Virus record (IMG/VR): IMGVR_UViG_3300024351_000451
Location: 1 to 38,820 of that record
Source of the DNA: a virus
DNA length: 38,820 nucleotides
Strand: one strand, 5' to 3'
The notes under the pieces were generated by a model. That model made no database searches. It had not been told where the DNA came from and worked only from the letters and a program-made list of their open reading frames with translations. The position numbers and the translations under genes were made by a program. Below, piece by piece: positions 24,033 to 32,114 of this stretch (position 1 is its first letter; every line of letters starts with the position of its first letter).

Positions 24033-24331
24033 TGGTAACGTATAACAATAAAAGCCCGTGGTTTAAAACACAAGAACTTCCAGGATTTCTTGCACCTATC
24101 AATGTGCGCCCAGTTAGTGCAGAGCCAGACGATTGGGTTTATACAATTGAACCGCAGTACAATCACAGACCTGATTTATTAGCATATGACTTGTATGGCT
24201 CTACTAAATTATGGTGGGTGTTCATGCAACGTAATATGGACACTATAAAAGATCCAATTTTTGATTTTAGATCTGGAGTAAAAATTTACATTCCTAAAAA
24301 ATCTAGTTTATTCGATGTGTTAGGATTATAA
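24032..24331 (+). CDS. 53: Baseplate wedge subunit gp53, short form
   Basis: A 99-residue protein overlapping the gp48 stop by one base (TAATG). The conserved gp53 pattern is visible in YTIEPQYNHRPDLLAYDLYG, STKLWWVFMQRNMDTIKDPI and VKIYIPKKSSLFDVLGL; it resembles a LysM-like fold that clamps baseplate wedges. T4 gp53 has 196 residues, so this is about half length and essentially only the core. It is complete at both ends with no sign of truncation, so the short form seems native. Confidence 0.85.
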   Translation: MVTYNNKSPWFKTQELPGFLAPINVRPVSAEPDDWVYTIEPQYNHRPDLLAYDLYGSTKLWWVFMQRNMDTIKDPIFDFRSGVKIYIPKKSSLFDVLGL

Positions 24332-24332
24332 T

Positions 24333-26768
24333 ATGCCTTTAACAGACAGTATCGGTATTAAACGAAATGTACTGGAAAAATTTTCTTCCTATAACAGCAT
24401 TTTTACAATTAGTGCTTTAACTAGTGAACAAATAAATTTTCCAGAATCATCTACAAGTTATAAAAATAATCAACTAGGACAGATTATTTTACGTAGCGGT
24501 GCAGGCAGACCCGACAACAGAGTTATGACTGCATATACTTCAGCGGCAAACCCAACAGGAAAATACGACTTTTATATTGACAACATTGAAATAGGTAGTT
24601 TAATAACCTACGATAAAAGAACTAAAGGAACAAACTCTACAAATATAAGTTTTGAAATATTTGAACCTTATAGTTTAGGAATGTTTTTACAGACATTACA
24701 ATTAGCCGCCGCCGCACAATCGGATCAAGGTATGATGGTTAACTATACAGAAATGCCTTTTTTGTTAACCATAGAATTTATTGGCTATGACAGCGCAGGA
24801 AATATTATTCCTGTAGACGACGTTTTAAATCGACACATTCCTTTTACTTGGGGACAGATAGAAATGGATATTTCTGCCTCTGGTTGTCGATATAAATGCA
24901 CAGCCATTCCTTACAACGAATCTGCACTGTCAGACGAAGTAAACACATTAAAATCAGATATAAAAATCAGCGGCACAACAGTTCAGGAAATATTACAGTC
25001 GGGTACTAATAGTCTGCAAAGATGGGCCAATGAGCGTACAAAAGAAATGGCCAAACAAGGAAGTGAAACAGGCAAAGAAGAATATGTTCCAGACGAAATT
25101 GTTATAATCTTTCCTAAAGACGGCGCACAGATATCATCTACAGAAATTCAAGATGATGCTGGACAATCAGCAACAGTTAATCCATCGTCGGAATCAAAAG
25201 ATAAAAAAGTTCAAGAAAAATTAACATTAAACAAAAGTAGTAACTCTGTGGGCGGCACAGCAGGATCTGTAAAAATGCTCGTGCAGAATTCAGAATCTTT
25301 AAACGATATAGGTAAATCAAAAATGGGATTTGACCTAGACACTGGCGGAGACAGTCAATTAAAACCTAAAGATCAAATACAAAAAGACCCAGACAAGCCT
25401 AACTCTAGAAAAGACAACGTCTACGATCCTAAGGATAAAGTTTTTAAATTTGGCCAAGGCACAACAATAGTTAATGCTATTACAGAAGTATTGTTGATGA
25501 GCGAATTTTGTAAAACAAACACAACGGCGCCTTCAGACAAAATGGGATTTAAAAAATGGTTTAGAATTGAAACACAGGTATTCAATTTAAAGCCACAGCC
25601 TGGAAACAATAACAGGGCAAAGATTCCTAAACTTTATGTTTTTAAAATTGTTGAATATCTTGTACACGAGCACAGATTTAAACCTCCAGGCGCACAGCCA
25701 CAGGGTTACGATGAATTAAAAAAGAATGCAGTTAAAGAATACAATTACATTTACACTGGCAAAAACGTAGATATTCTTACTTTTAATATTCAATTAAAAG
25801 CAGGATTGTTTACAACGGCTTATGCAGATAAAAACGCACTATCCGGCGCGGTGTACCCGCAAATTAATGGCCAAGGCGTAGGTTCCGCAGGACAACCGAC
25901 CAACGACGAAGCAAACAAAAATGCTGTTGAAAAAGGTGCTCCAGTTGTTCCTGTAGGCGAAACATTTAGAAGATATAAAAATGCTGGTGGCGGTCCAAAC
26001 GATGACTATCGTAGTTTAGTTGCTAAAAACTTTTACGAAGCATTACTAAACAGTCAAGCAGATTTAATGACAGCAGACATAGAAATACTAGGAGACCCTT
26101 ACTATATTGCCGATAGTGGTATGGGAAATTTCAGTGACATTCCTGCAAACTTTAATGAAACATCCAGTGGCGCAATGAATTATCAAAGTGGCGAAGTCGA
26201 TGTTATCGTTAATTTTAGAACACCATCGGATTATAATTCTATCACCGGAAACATGGACTTTATGTCTGGTGTTCAAAATGCAGGATTTAGTGGGTTGTAT
26301 AATGTTCAAGAAGTTACAAACGTCTTTAAAGGCGGAAAATTTACACAAACATTAAAAGCAATACGCAGACCAATACAAGAACCAGTTAAAGAAGCACCGG
26401 CTGAAACTAAACAAGATGTTAAAAAACAAGAAGTTCCTGTAGCAGAACAAGCAACAAACAAACCTGAACCTCCAAAACAACAAACGTTTGCACAGGCATT
26501 TGCATCTGCAAGAAAGAGTGCAGGAAATAGCGGCGGCAGATTTACTTGGACAGATCCTAAGACAGGTAATACTGGAGTTTATCATACTGGATATAAAGGT
26601 GAAAATGTATTACCGCCTAACACAGACGAAGGTAAATCATTAACACAACGTCCAGGAGAAACTGCTAAGAAGTCAATCGATTCTGTTTCTAAAGGATCGA
26701 GAGAAAGTCAAGTTGAATACACTAATACAGGAATACCAATTCCAGGAAGACCAAGAGGCGGCGCATAA
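24333..26768 (+). CDS. Large baseplate hub protein (VrlC-like, gp27 position)
   Basis: An 811-residue protein one base after gp53 and overlapping gp5 by one base. The N-terminal part (residues about 1-200: ILRSGAGRPDNRVM, YDFYIDNIEIGSLITYDKRT, FTWGQIEMDISASGCRYKC) is beta-rich and hub-like. It fits the large protein called VrlC beside gp5 in marine T4-like phages, which takes the gp27 hub place. Residues about 230-360 are a hydrophilic Ser/Lys/Asp-rich linker, and 560-690 form another folded domain. The C-terminal 120 residues are low-complexity Pro/Lys/Gln, then FAQAFASARKSAGNSGGRFT followed by W (717-740), a small module found in other phage virion proteins. The hub role is inferred from gene order and N-terminal beta pattern. 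Confidence 0.72.
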   Translation: MPLTDSIGIKRNVLEKFSSYNSIFTISALTSEQINFPESSTSYKNNQLGQIILRSGAGRPDNRVMTAYTSAANPTGKYDFYIDNIEIGSLITYDKRTKGTNSTNISFEIFEPYSLGMFLQTLQLAAAAQSDQGMMVNYTEMPFLLTIEFIGYDSAGNIIPVDDVLNRHIPFTWGQIEMDISASGCRYKCTAIPYNESALSDEVNTLKSDIKISGTTVQEILQSGTNSLQRWANERTKEMAKQGSETGKEEYVPDEIVIIFPKDGAQISSTEIQDDAGQSATVNPSSESKDKKVQEKLTLNKSSNSVGGTAGSVKMLVQNSESLNDIGKSKMGFDLDTGGDSQLKPKDQIQKDPDKPNSRKDNVYDPKDKVFKFGQGTTIVNAITEVLLMSEFCKTNTTAPSDKMGFKKWFRIETQVFNLKPQPGNNNRAKIPKLYVFKIVEYLVHEHRFKPPGAQPQGYDELKKNAVKEYNYIYTGKNVDILTFNIQLKAGLFTTAYADKNALSGAVYPQINGQGVGSAGQPTNDEANKNAVEKGAPVVPVGETFRRYKNAGGGPNDDYRSLVAKNFYEALLNSQADLMTADIEILGDPYYIADSGMGNFSDIPANFNETSSGAMNYQSGEVDVIVNFRTPSDYNSITGNMDFMSGVQNAGFSGLYNVQEVTNVFKGGKFTQTLKAIRRPIQEPVKEAPAETKQDVKKQEVPVAEQATNKPEPPKQQTFAQAFASARKSAGNSGGRFTWTDPKTGNTGVYHTGYKGENVLPPNTDEGKSLTQRPGETAKKSIDSVSKGSRESQVEYTNTGIPIPGRPRGGA

Positions 26769-28162
26769 TGTCTAATGAAAATAATAGAAGTAATGAAGTA
26801 AGCGGTGGAAGAGTTGATCCAGGCCCTCACTTGGCAAGAGTAGTTAGAAATGAAGATAACAAATATATGGGCACACTCCATGTACAGTTATTGCGTGATG
26901 TTGGTAATATACCAAACAGTGAAGGTAGCACATATCCTGTACAGTATCTAAGTCCATTTTATGGTGTTACTAGTTTAGAGCATGTGGGAAAAAATAATAC
27001 CTATGACGACACACAAAAAAGTTACGGTATGTGGATGGTGCCGCCAACTGAAGGAGGAATAGTTGTTGTTATTTTTATTGAAGGCGATACTAGCAAAGGT
27101 TTCTGGCTAGGCTGTGTTCAGGATGAATACATGAATTTTATGATTCCTGGAATTGCCGCAACGGAATTGAATACAAAAATTCCTCCAGCAAAAGAACCTG
27201 TAGCAGAATACAATAAAAAACTTAATACAGGAAATCAACCTGATGCTACACAAATTAAAAAACCTGTACATCCGTTTACAGGAGTATTAAGCACACAAGG
27301 TTTACTAACAGATGAAATTAGAGGCATAACAACTAGCTCTGCTCGCAGAGAAAGCCCAAGTAATGTATTTGGTATTAGTACCCCAGGGCCTGTAGATAGA
27401 TTATCTGGACAGGCACGCGGTACAGTTGGAACAAAAGAAAATCCTGTTAAAGGAGCCTTTGTTAGTCGTTTAGGCGGCACAACTTTAGTAATGGATGACG
27501 GCGATGAAAATTATCTACGAACAGGACATGCTTCAGAAACTGCTTCTAATTATGTGTCTGTAGATGACAAAGGCGGCAGCAAAGATATACCTCACAATGA
27601 ATTATTTCGTATTAGGACAAGAACTGGACATCAGATTCTTTTACACAATAGTGAAGATTTAATTTACATAGGTAATGCTCGAGGTACTACTTGGATCGAA
27701 TTGACTAGCAACGGAAAGATAGATATTTTTGCCGAAGACAGCATTAGTATCCATACTAAAAACGACCTAAATATTACAGCAGACAGAGATATTAATATGA
27801 AAGCCGGTAGAAATATAAATTTAATTGCCGGAGAAAAAATGCACACGGAAACGGGTGCAGACTGGTTAGTGTCTGTAGGTGCAGACAGCAAATTAACAGT
27901 TAGCGGACAGAGCAATATCAGTGCCGGCGGCAACCATGTTGAAACAGCCAGCCAAATTCATATGAACGGCCCTGCGGCATCGACCTGCGGATCGGCTAGT
28001 GCGCCCAAGCGAATTCCACAGCACGAACCGTGGTCAGGACATGAAAATTTAAATCCAGCAGGCCATACTCCTGCTAAAACAGACTCTAGTTCTAGTGCAA
28101 GTGTAACAGATGGAACACAGTCTAAAATCGTTGATACCTTCAAAAAGATATCAAAAAAATAA
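26768..28162 (+). CDS. 5: Baseplate central spike protein gp5, without lysozyme domain
   Basis: A 464-residue gp5/VgrG-type spike. The OB-fold is at residues about 20-120 (PHLARVVRNEDNKYMGTLHV, MVPPTEGGIVVVIFIEGDTS). A middle region follows with GGTTLVMDDGDENYLRTGH and RIRTRTGHQILLHNSEDLIY, as in VgrG/gp5 spikes. Residues 315-400 are short beta-helix repeats (IDIFAEDSISIHTKND, DLNITADRDINMKAGRNINL). T4 gp5 (575 residues) has a lysozyme domain between OB and helix; no such catalytic stretch is visible here. The spike must pierce without its own muramidase, or another protein supplies it. Confidence 0.88.
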   Translation: MSNENNRSNEVSGGRVDPGPHLARVVRNEDNKYMGTLHVQLLRDVGNIPNSEGSTYPVQYLSPFYGVTSLEHVGKNNTYDDTQKSYGMWMVPPTEGGIVVVIFIEGDTSKGFWLGCVQDEYMNFMIPGIAATELNTKIPPAKEPVAEYNKKLNTGNQPDATQIKKPVHPFTGVLSTQGLLTDEIRGITTSSARRESPSNVFGISTPGPVDRLSGQARGTVGTKENPVKGAFVSRLGGTTLVMDDGDENYLRTGHASETASNYVSVDDKGGSKDIPHNELFRIRTRTGHQILLHNSEDLIYIGNARGTTWIELTSNGKIDIFAEDSISIHTKNDLNITADRDINMKAGRNINLIAGEKMHTETGADWLVSVGADSKLTVSGQSNISAGGNHVETASQIHMNGPAASTCGSASAPKRIPQHEPWSGHENLNPAGHTPAKTDSSSSASVTDGTQSKIVDTFKKISKK

Positions 28163-28164
28163 GA

Positions 28165-28172
28165 AATAAATA
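28165..28172 (+). promoter_or_regulatory. Late-type promoter box AATAAATA before gp25
   Basis: GAAATAAATATTAAAC lies 7 bases before the gp25 ATG. One mismatch from TATAAATA. Because T4 late transcripts begin a few bases after the box, the gp25 message from here would be nearly leaderless. Confidence 0.45.
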
Positions 28173-28179
28173 TTAAACT

Positions 28180-28623
28180 ATGGCAACTTATAACTCAGTC
28201 TCAGGTAGAAGTGTAATCCCTCAAAACGGAATACCAGATGCCGTTCCAACGGGCCGAGCGTACCGCGGACTAAGCACAATTAGCAACCCAACAGGTAGTT
28301 TTACACTATATGATTTAAGTCTAATCAAGCAGGATATTGTGAATCATCTACATATTAGACAGGGTGAAAAATTAGAAAATCCTGAGTTTGGTTGTATTAT
28401 TTGGGACCTTTTATTCGATCCTTTAACAGAAGAATTAAAAGATATTATTGCAGAAAACGTTACACAGATAATGAACTACGACCCTAGAGTTAAAGTAGAT
28501 AGCCTTATAGTAAGCCAATATGAAAGCGGCATTCAAGTAGAATGTAACTTAACTTATTTGCCTTATAATATTTCTGAACAACTACGCTTCAGATTTGACG
28601 AAGAAAATAACATCCTCAGTTAA
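28180..28623 (+). CDS. 25: Baseplate wedge subunit gp25
   Basis: A 147-residue protein of the gp25/GpW-like wedge family, which forms the inner baseplate ring and starts the sheath. The hallmarks are DLSLIKQDIVNHLHIRQGE, then LENPEFGCIIWDLLFDPL (the gp25 ENPxFG signature) and IMNYDPRVKVDSLIV. T4 gp25 is 132 residues. No ribosome binding site is seen before the ATG; it follows gp5 by 17 bases, so it may be translated by coupling or from a short leader after the adjacent late-type box. Confidence 0.95.
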   Translation: MATYNSVSGRSVIPQNGIPDAVPTGRAYRGLSTISNPTGSFTLYDLSLIKQDIVNHLHIRQGEKLENPEFGCIIWDLLFDPLTEELKDIIAENVTQIMNYDPRVKVDSLIVSQYESGIQVECNLTYLPYNISEQLRFRFDEENNILS

Positions 28624-28646
28624 TAATCTACCCACTTTTTAGACTT

Positions 28647-28654
28647 GATAAATA
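28647..28654 (+). promoter_or_regulatory. Late-type promoter box GATAAATA before gp6
   Basis: TTGATAAATATAATAT lies 19 bases before the gp6 ATG, with GAGGG between as ribosome binding site. One mismatch from TATAAATA; the downstream TATAAT extension also follows the consensus gp26 box. Confidence 0.55.
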
Positions 28655-28672
28655 TAATATCGAGGGCTGATT

Positions 28673-31600
28673 ATGGCAAGTGTAGATAGACAAAATAAAC
28701 TAATAGCGGCAGAAGACTGGAAACGAGTATACCAGAGCTTTAAAAACGCAGACTTTAAATCGTACGACTTTGACAACCTTCGTCGTACTATGATCACGTA
28801 TCTACGTGAAAATTATCCAGAAGATTTTAACGATTATATTGAGTCAAGTGAATACTTGGCCCTTATTGACCTTATTGCTTTCTTGGGACAAAACCTAGCA
28901 TTTAGATTTGATTTAAACGCTCGTGATAACTTCCTTGAACTAGCAGAACGTCGTGAAAGTGTGCTACGTCTAGCACGTTTACTATCCTACAACCCTAAGC
29001 GCAATCAGCCAGCCAACGGACTTTTAAAGTTCACTTCTATATCTACAACAGAATCTGTTATTGACAGCAACGGCAGAGATTTATCCAATCAGACTATTGT
29101 ATGGAATGACAGTGCTAACAGCAATTGGTACGAGCAGTTTATTAAAGTAATCAATGCTTCGTTGCCAGAAACCAGCCAATTTGGAAAACCAACAGACAGC
29201 GCAACAATTAGTGGTGTTCCTTGCGAACAATATCGATTCAACGCATCAAATACTGAAGTGCCTATCTACGGATTTAGCAAAAATATTGATGGTAGAAATA
29301 TTGATTTCGAAGTAGTATCTACATCATTTTCTGGAGCAAACTTTATCTATGAAGAACCTCCGTTTCCAACAAACAGTCTAGCATTCTTATACAGAGATGA
29401 TGGCGGCGGTCCTCCTAGTAGTAACACAGGTTTCTTTGTACATTTCCGTCAAGGTACATTACAAGAAAGTACATTTACAATTGAACGACCAAGCACTAGT
29501 GAAACATTAGACATTGACAGTCCTAACGTAAACAACACAGACGTGTGGTTATACGGACTTGACAGTATTGGTTTTGAATCCACACTATGGACTAAAGTTG
29601 ATTCTGTTGAAGGCAACAACATCATTTACAATAGTCTTTCTAAGAATATTAGAGATGTTTACTCTGTGCTTACACGTTCATTGGATCGTATTAGATTAAT
29701 CTTTTCTGATGGAACTTTTGGAAATTTACCACAAGGTAATTTTAAAGTTTATTACAGAACAAGTAATGGACAGTCTTATTCTATTAATCCAGCAGATATT
29801 AAAAACGTTACCATTGATATTCCTTACATCAGTCGCTCAGGAAAGAAGGAAGTTGTAACCGTTGCATTAGGATTAAAATATACAGTTACTAATGCGACTA
29901 TTGCAGAAACATCTGACGAAATTAAAAACAATGCTCCTGCAACTTATTATACACAGAGTCGAATGATCACCGGTGAAGATTATAATATTCTTCCACTAAG
30001 TGTTAATCAAGAAGTTGTTAAAATTAAATCTGTTAACAGAGTTAGCAGTGGTATTAGCCGTTATTTTGACCTAAAAGATTCTACAGGAAAATACAGCACG
30101 ACTAATTTGTTTGGTACAGATGGAGTTATCTATAAAGAACCGATAGTAGATATTTTTACCTTTAGCGTAAGCACACGTTCTGATATCGAAAATGTAGTAT
30201 TAAATCAAATAGAGCCTATACTTGCTCTTAGAAAAACTATTGATTTTTATCTTGACAGATATCCAACAGTTACACTAGCACCTAATTATAGTGCATTTTA
30301 TCAAAAGACTAATGCAGTTAATTTGTCTACAGGTTATGTAGGCGACATTGAAAATGCAGCCACAAAGAAGTTAGGATCTTTTACCAGTTCTAATTTGAGA
30401 TACTTAATTCCAGGTGCCCTTGCAAAATTTATTCCACCGACAGGAAAAGTATTTGATGCAGATAATAATATTATAGATGCAACAGCGGCAGATGAAAATT
30501 CAAAAACATACATTTGGAGCAAAGTAATTAATGTTATTTCTGATGGTACTGCTTCAAATACAGGACAATTAACTGACGGAACCGGACCGGTTATCCTTAA
30601 CGATGTTATTGCTACCGGATCATACATAGATTCTATATTACCTAAATTTGTAACAGGTTTAGAATCTAGCGTAATTACCAGAATGGTTGATTTAATATTT
30701 GCTAATAAAGAATTTGGTTTACGTTACGATGCTAATCTTACTACATGGAAAATTGTTACAGACACCAACGTCGATAAGAAAAACGATTTTAGTTTAGGTA
30801 AAGCAGGAGATGTAAGTAACCAACAATTAGACGCCAGTTGGATTATTTTATTTGAAACTAACGGTGAAACTTATACTGTTACAAGTCGCGGCACTCGCTA
30901 CGTTTTTGAAAGCGAAAAAGAAATTAGATTTTTCTTTGATAGTTCAGACAAAGTATACGACACTAGTACAGGAAAAATTGTTAGAGACAAAATTTCTGTA
31001 TTAGGAATCAACCCAGAACCAGATGCCACAACACCGATTAATCAAGATGTTAATTGGGAAATTGTTGACGAATATAAAGGATCTGACGGCTACATCGATA
31101 GTAAAAAGATTTCAATTAGTTTTTACGATCAGGACGAAGACGGTGTAGTTGACAACCCAGAAATTTTTGATGTTATTGTTGCACCAGATGTTAACCCAGA
31201 ACAAAAATTTATTTTTCAAAAGAGCAGAGTTAGTATCGATGGTATAACAGATTACTATTATATTAAGAATGAAAATAATCTAATTAAAATTTTTACGACA
31301 CAGGGTGTAGTAGACAGCAATCTGTTAGACAACCAACAATTAATCTATATTATGGATGAAAACGTTGTTAAAGTTTTCTATAAAGAAAGTGTAAGTTTTG
31401 TAATCACTACAGAGTACAGAGCATTTGTGGGCAGAGACATGTTAAAATTCCAATACGTACACGCCGCAGATGAAAGTGCAAGAATAGATCCGGCAGCAAC
31501 AAATATTATTGATGTATTCATGTTAACAAAAAACTATGACACGCAATATCGCTTGTGGCTAAACGGTGACATAACAACCAAGCCACTGCCTCCAAGCAGT

Positions 31601-32104
31601 GATGCACTATTCATTAATTTTGGTGCAGAGTTAGGAAAAATTAAAGCAATTAGCGACGAAGTAATCTATCATCCTGTAAAATATAAAAATTTATTTGGAT
31701 CTAAAGCAGATATTAGTCTACAGGCAACATTTAAAGTTGTTAAAAATAGTTCATTAGTAGTCAGCGACAATGATATTAAGACTGGAGTTGTTAGCGCAAT
31801 TAAGGAATTCTTTTCTATAGATAACTGGGACTTTGGAGATACATTCTACTTTGGAGAATTAGCAACCTATATCATGAACAGAATGAGTCCAAGAATTGCA
31901 AATATTGTTTTAGTTCCTAAAAATCAAAACTTGTCATTTGGCAGTCTTTATGAAATTAAAGCAAATCCGGATGAAATATTTGCCAGTTCTGTGTCTGTAG
32001 ATAATGTTGAAATTATTTCAGAAATTACAGCGGCAAGATTAAACACAACAGGAGTTGTGCTAACATCTAGCACCACTTCAGCAAACGGCATAGTAAGTAA
32101 CTAA
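28673..32104 (+). CDS. 6: Baseplate wedge subunit gp6, enlarged
   Basis: A 1143-residue baseplate wedge protein (Mu gp47/baseplate J-like family). The N-terminus is typical: VYQSFKNADFKSYDFDNLRR, then NYPEDFNDYIESSEYLALID, LGQNLAFRFDLNARDNFLEL and RLARLLSYNPKRNQPANG. The core continues with LDRIRLIFSDGTFGNLPQGN and ITGEDYNILPLSVNQEVVKI. The C-terminal VISAIKEFFSIDNWDFGDTF-type stretch (starting VVSAIKEFF) and RMSPRIANIVLVP are as in gp6. T4 gp6 is 660 residues; the surplus is mainly an inserted beta-rich region at about residues 590-960. gp6 forms the inner baseplate ring with gp7 and gp53. Confidence 0.94.
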   Translation: MASVDRQNKLIAAEDWKRVYQSFKNADFKSYDFDNLRRTMITYLRENYPEDFNDYIESSEYLALIDLIAFLGQNLAFRFDLNARDNFLELAERRESVLRLARLLSYNPKRNQPANGLLKFTSISTTESVIDSNGRDLSNQTIVWNDSANSNWYEQFIKVINASLPETSQFGKPTDSATISGVPCEQYRFNASNTEVPIYGFSKNIDGRNIDFEVVSTSFSGANFIYEEPPFPTNSLAFLYRDDGGGPPSSNTGFFVHFRQGTLQESTFTIERPSTSETLDIDSPNVNNTDVWLYGLDSIGFESTLWTKVDSVEGNNIIYNSLSKNIRDVYSVLTRSLDRIRLIFSDGTFGNLPQGNFKVYYRTSNGQSYSINPADIKNVTIDIPYISRSGKKEVVTVALGLKYTVTNATIAETSDEIKNNAPATYYTQSRMITGEDYNILPLSVNQEVVKIKSVNRVSSGISRYFDLKDSTGKYSTTNLFGTDGVIYKEPIVDIFTFSVSTRSDIENVVLNQIEPILALRKTIDFYLDRYPTVTLAPNYSAFYQKTNAVNLSTGYVGDIENAATKKLGSFTSSNLRYLIPGALAKFIPPTGKVFDADNNIIDATAADENSKTYIWSKVINVISDGTASNTGQLTDGTGPVILNDVIATGSYIDSILPKFVTGLESSVITRMVDLIFANKEFGLRYDANLTTWKIVTDTNVDKKNDFSLGKAGDVSNQQLDASWIILFETNGETYTVTSRGTRYVFESEKEIRFFFDSSDKVYDTSTGKIVRDKISVLGINPEPDATTPINQDVNWEIVDEYKGSDGYIDSKKISISFYDQDEDGVVDNPEIFDVIVAPDVNPEQKFIFQKSRVSIDGITDYYYIKNENNLIKIFTTQGVVDSNLLDNQQLIYIMDENVVKVFYKESVSFVITTEYRAFVGRDMLKFQYVHAADESARIDPAATNIIDVFMLTKNYDTQYRLWLNGDITTKPLPPSSDALFINFGAELGKIKAISDEVIYHPVKYKNLFGSKADISLQATFKVVKNSSLVVSDNDIKTGVVSAIKEFFSIDNWDFGDTFYFGELATYIMNRMSPRIANIVLVPKNQNLSFGSLYEIKANPDEIFASSVSVDNVEIISEITAARLNTTGVVLTSSTTSANGIVSN

Positions 32105-32114
32105 AGGACAGTAA

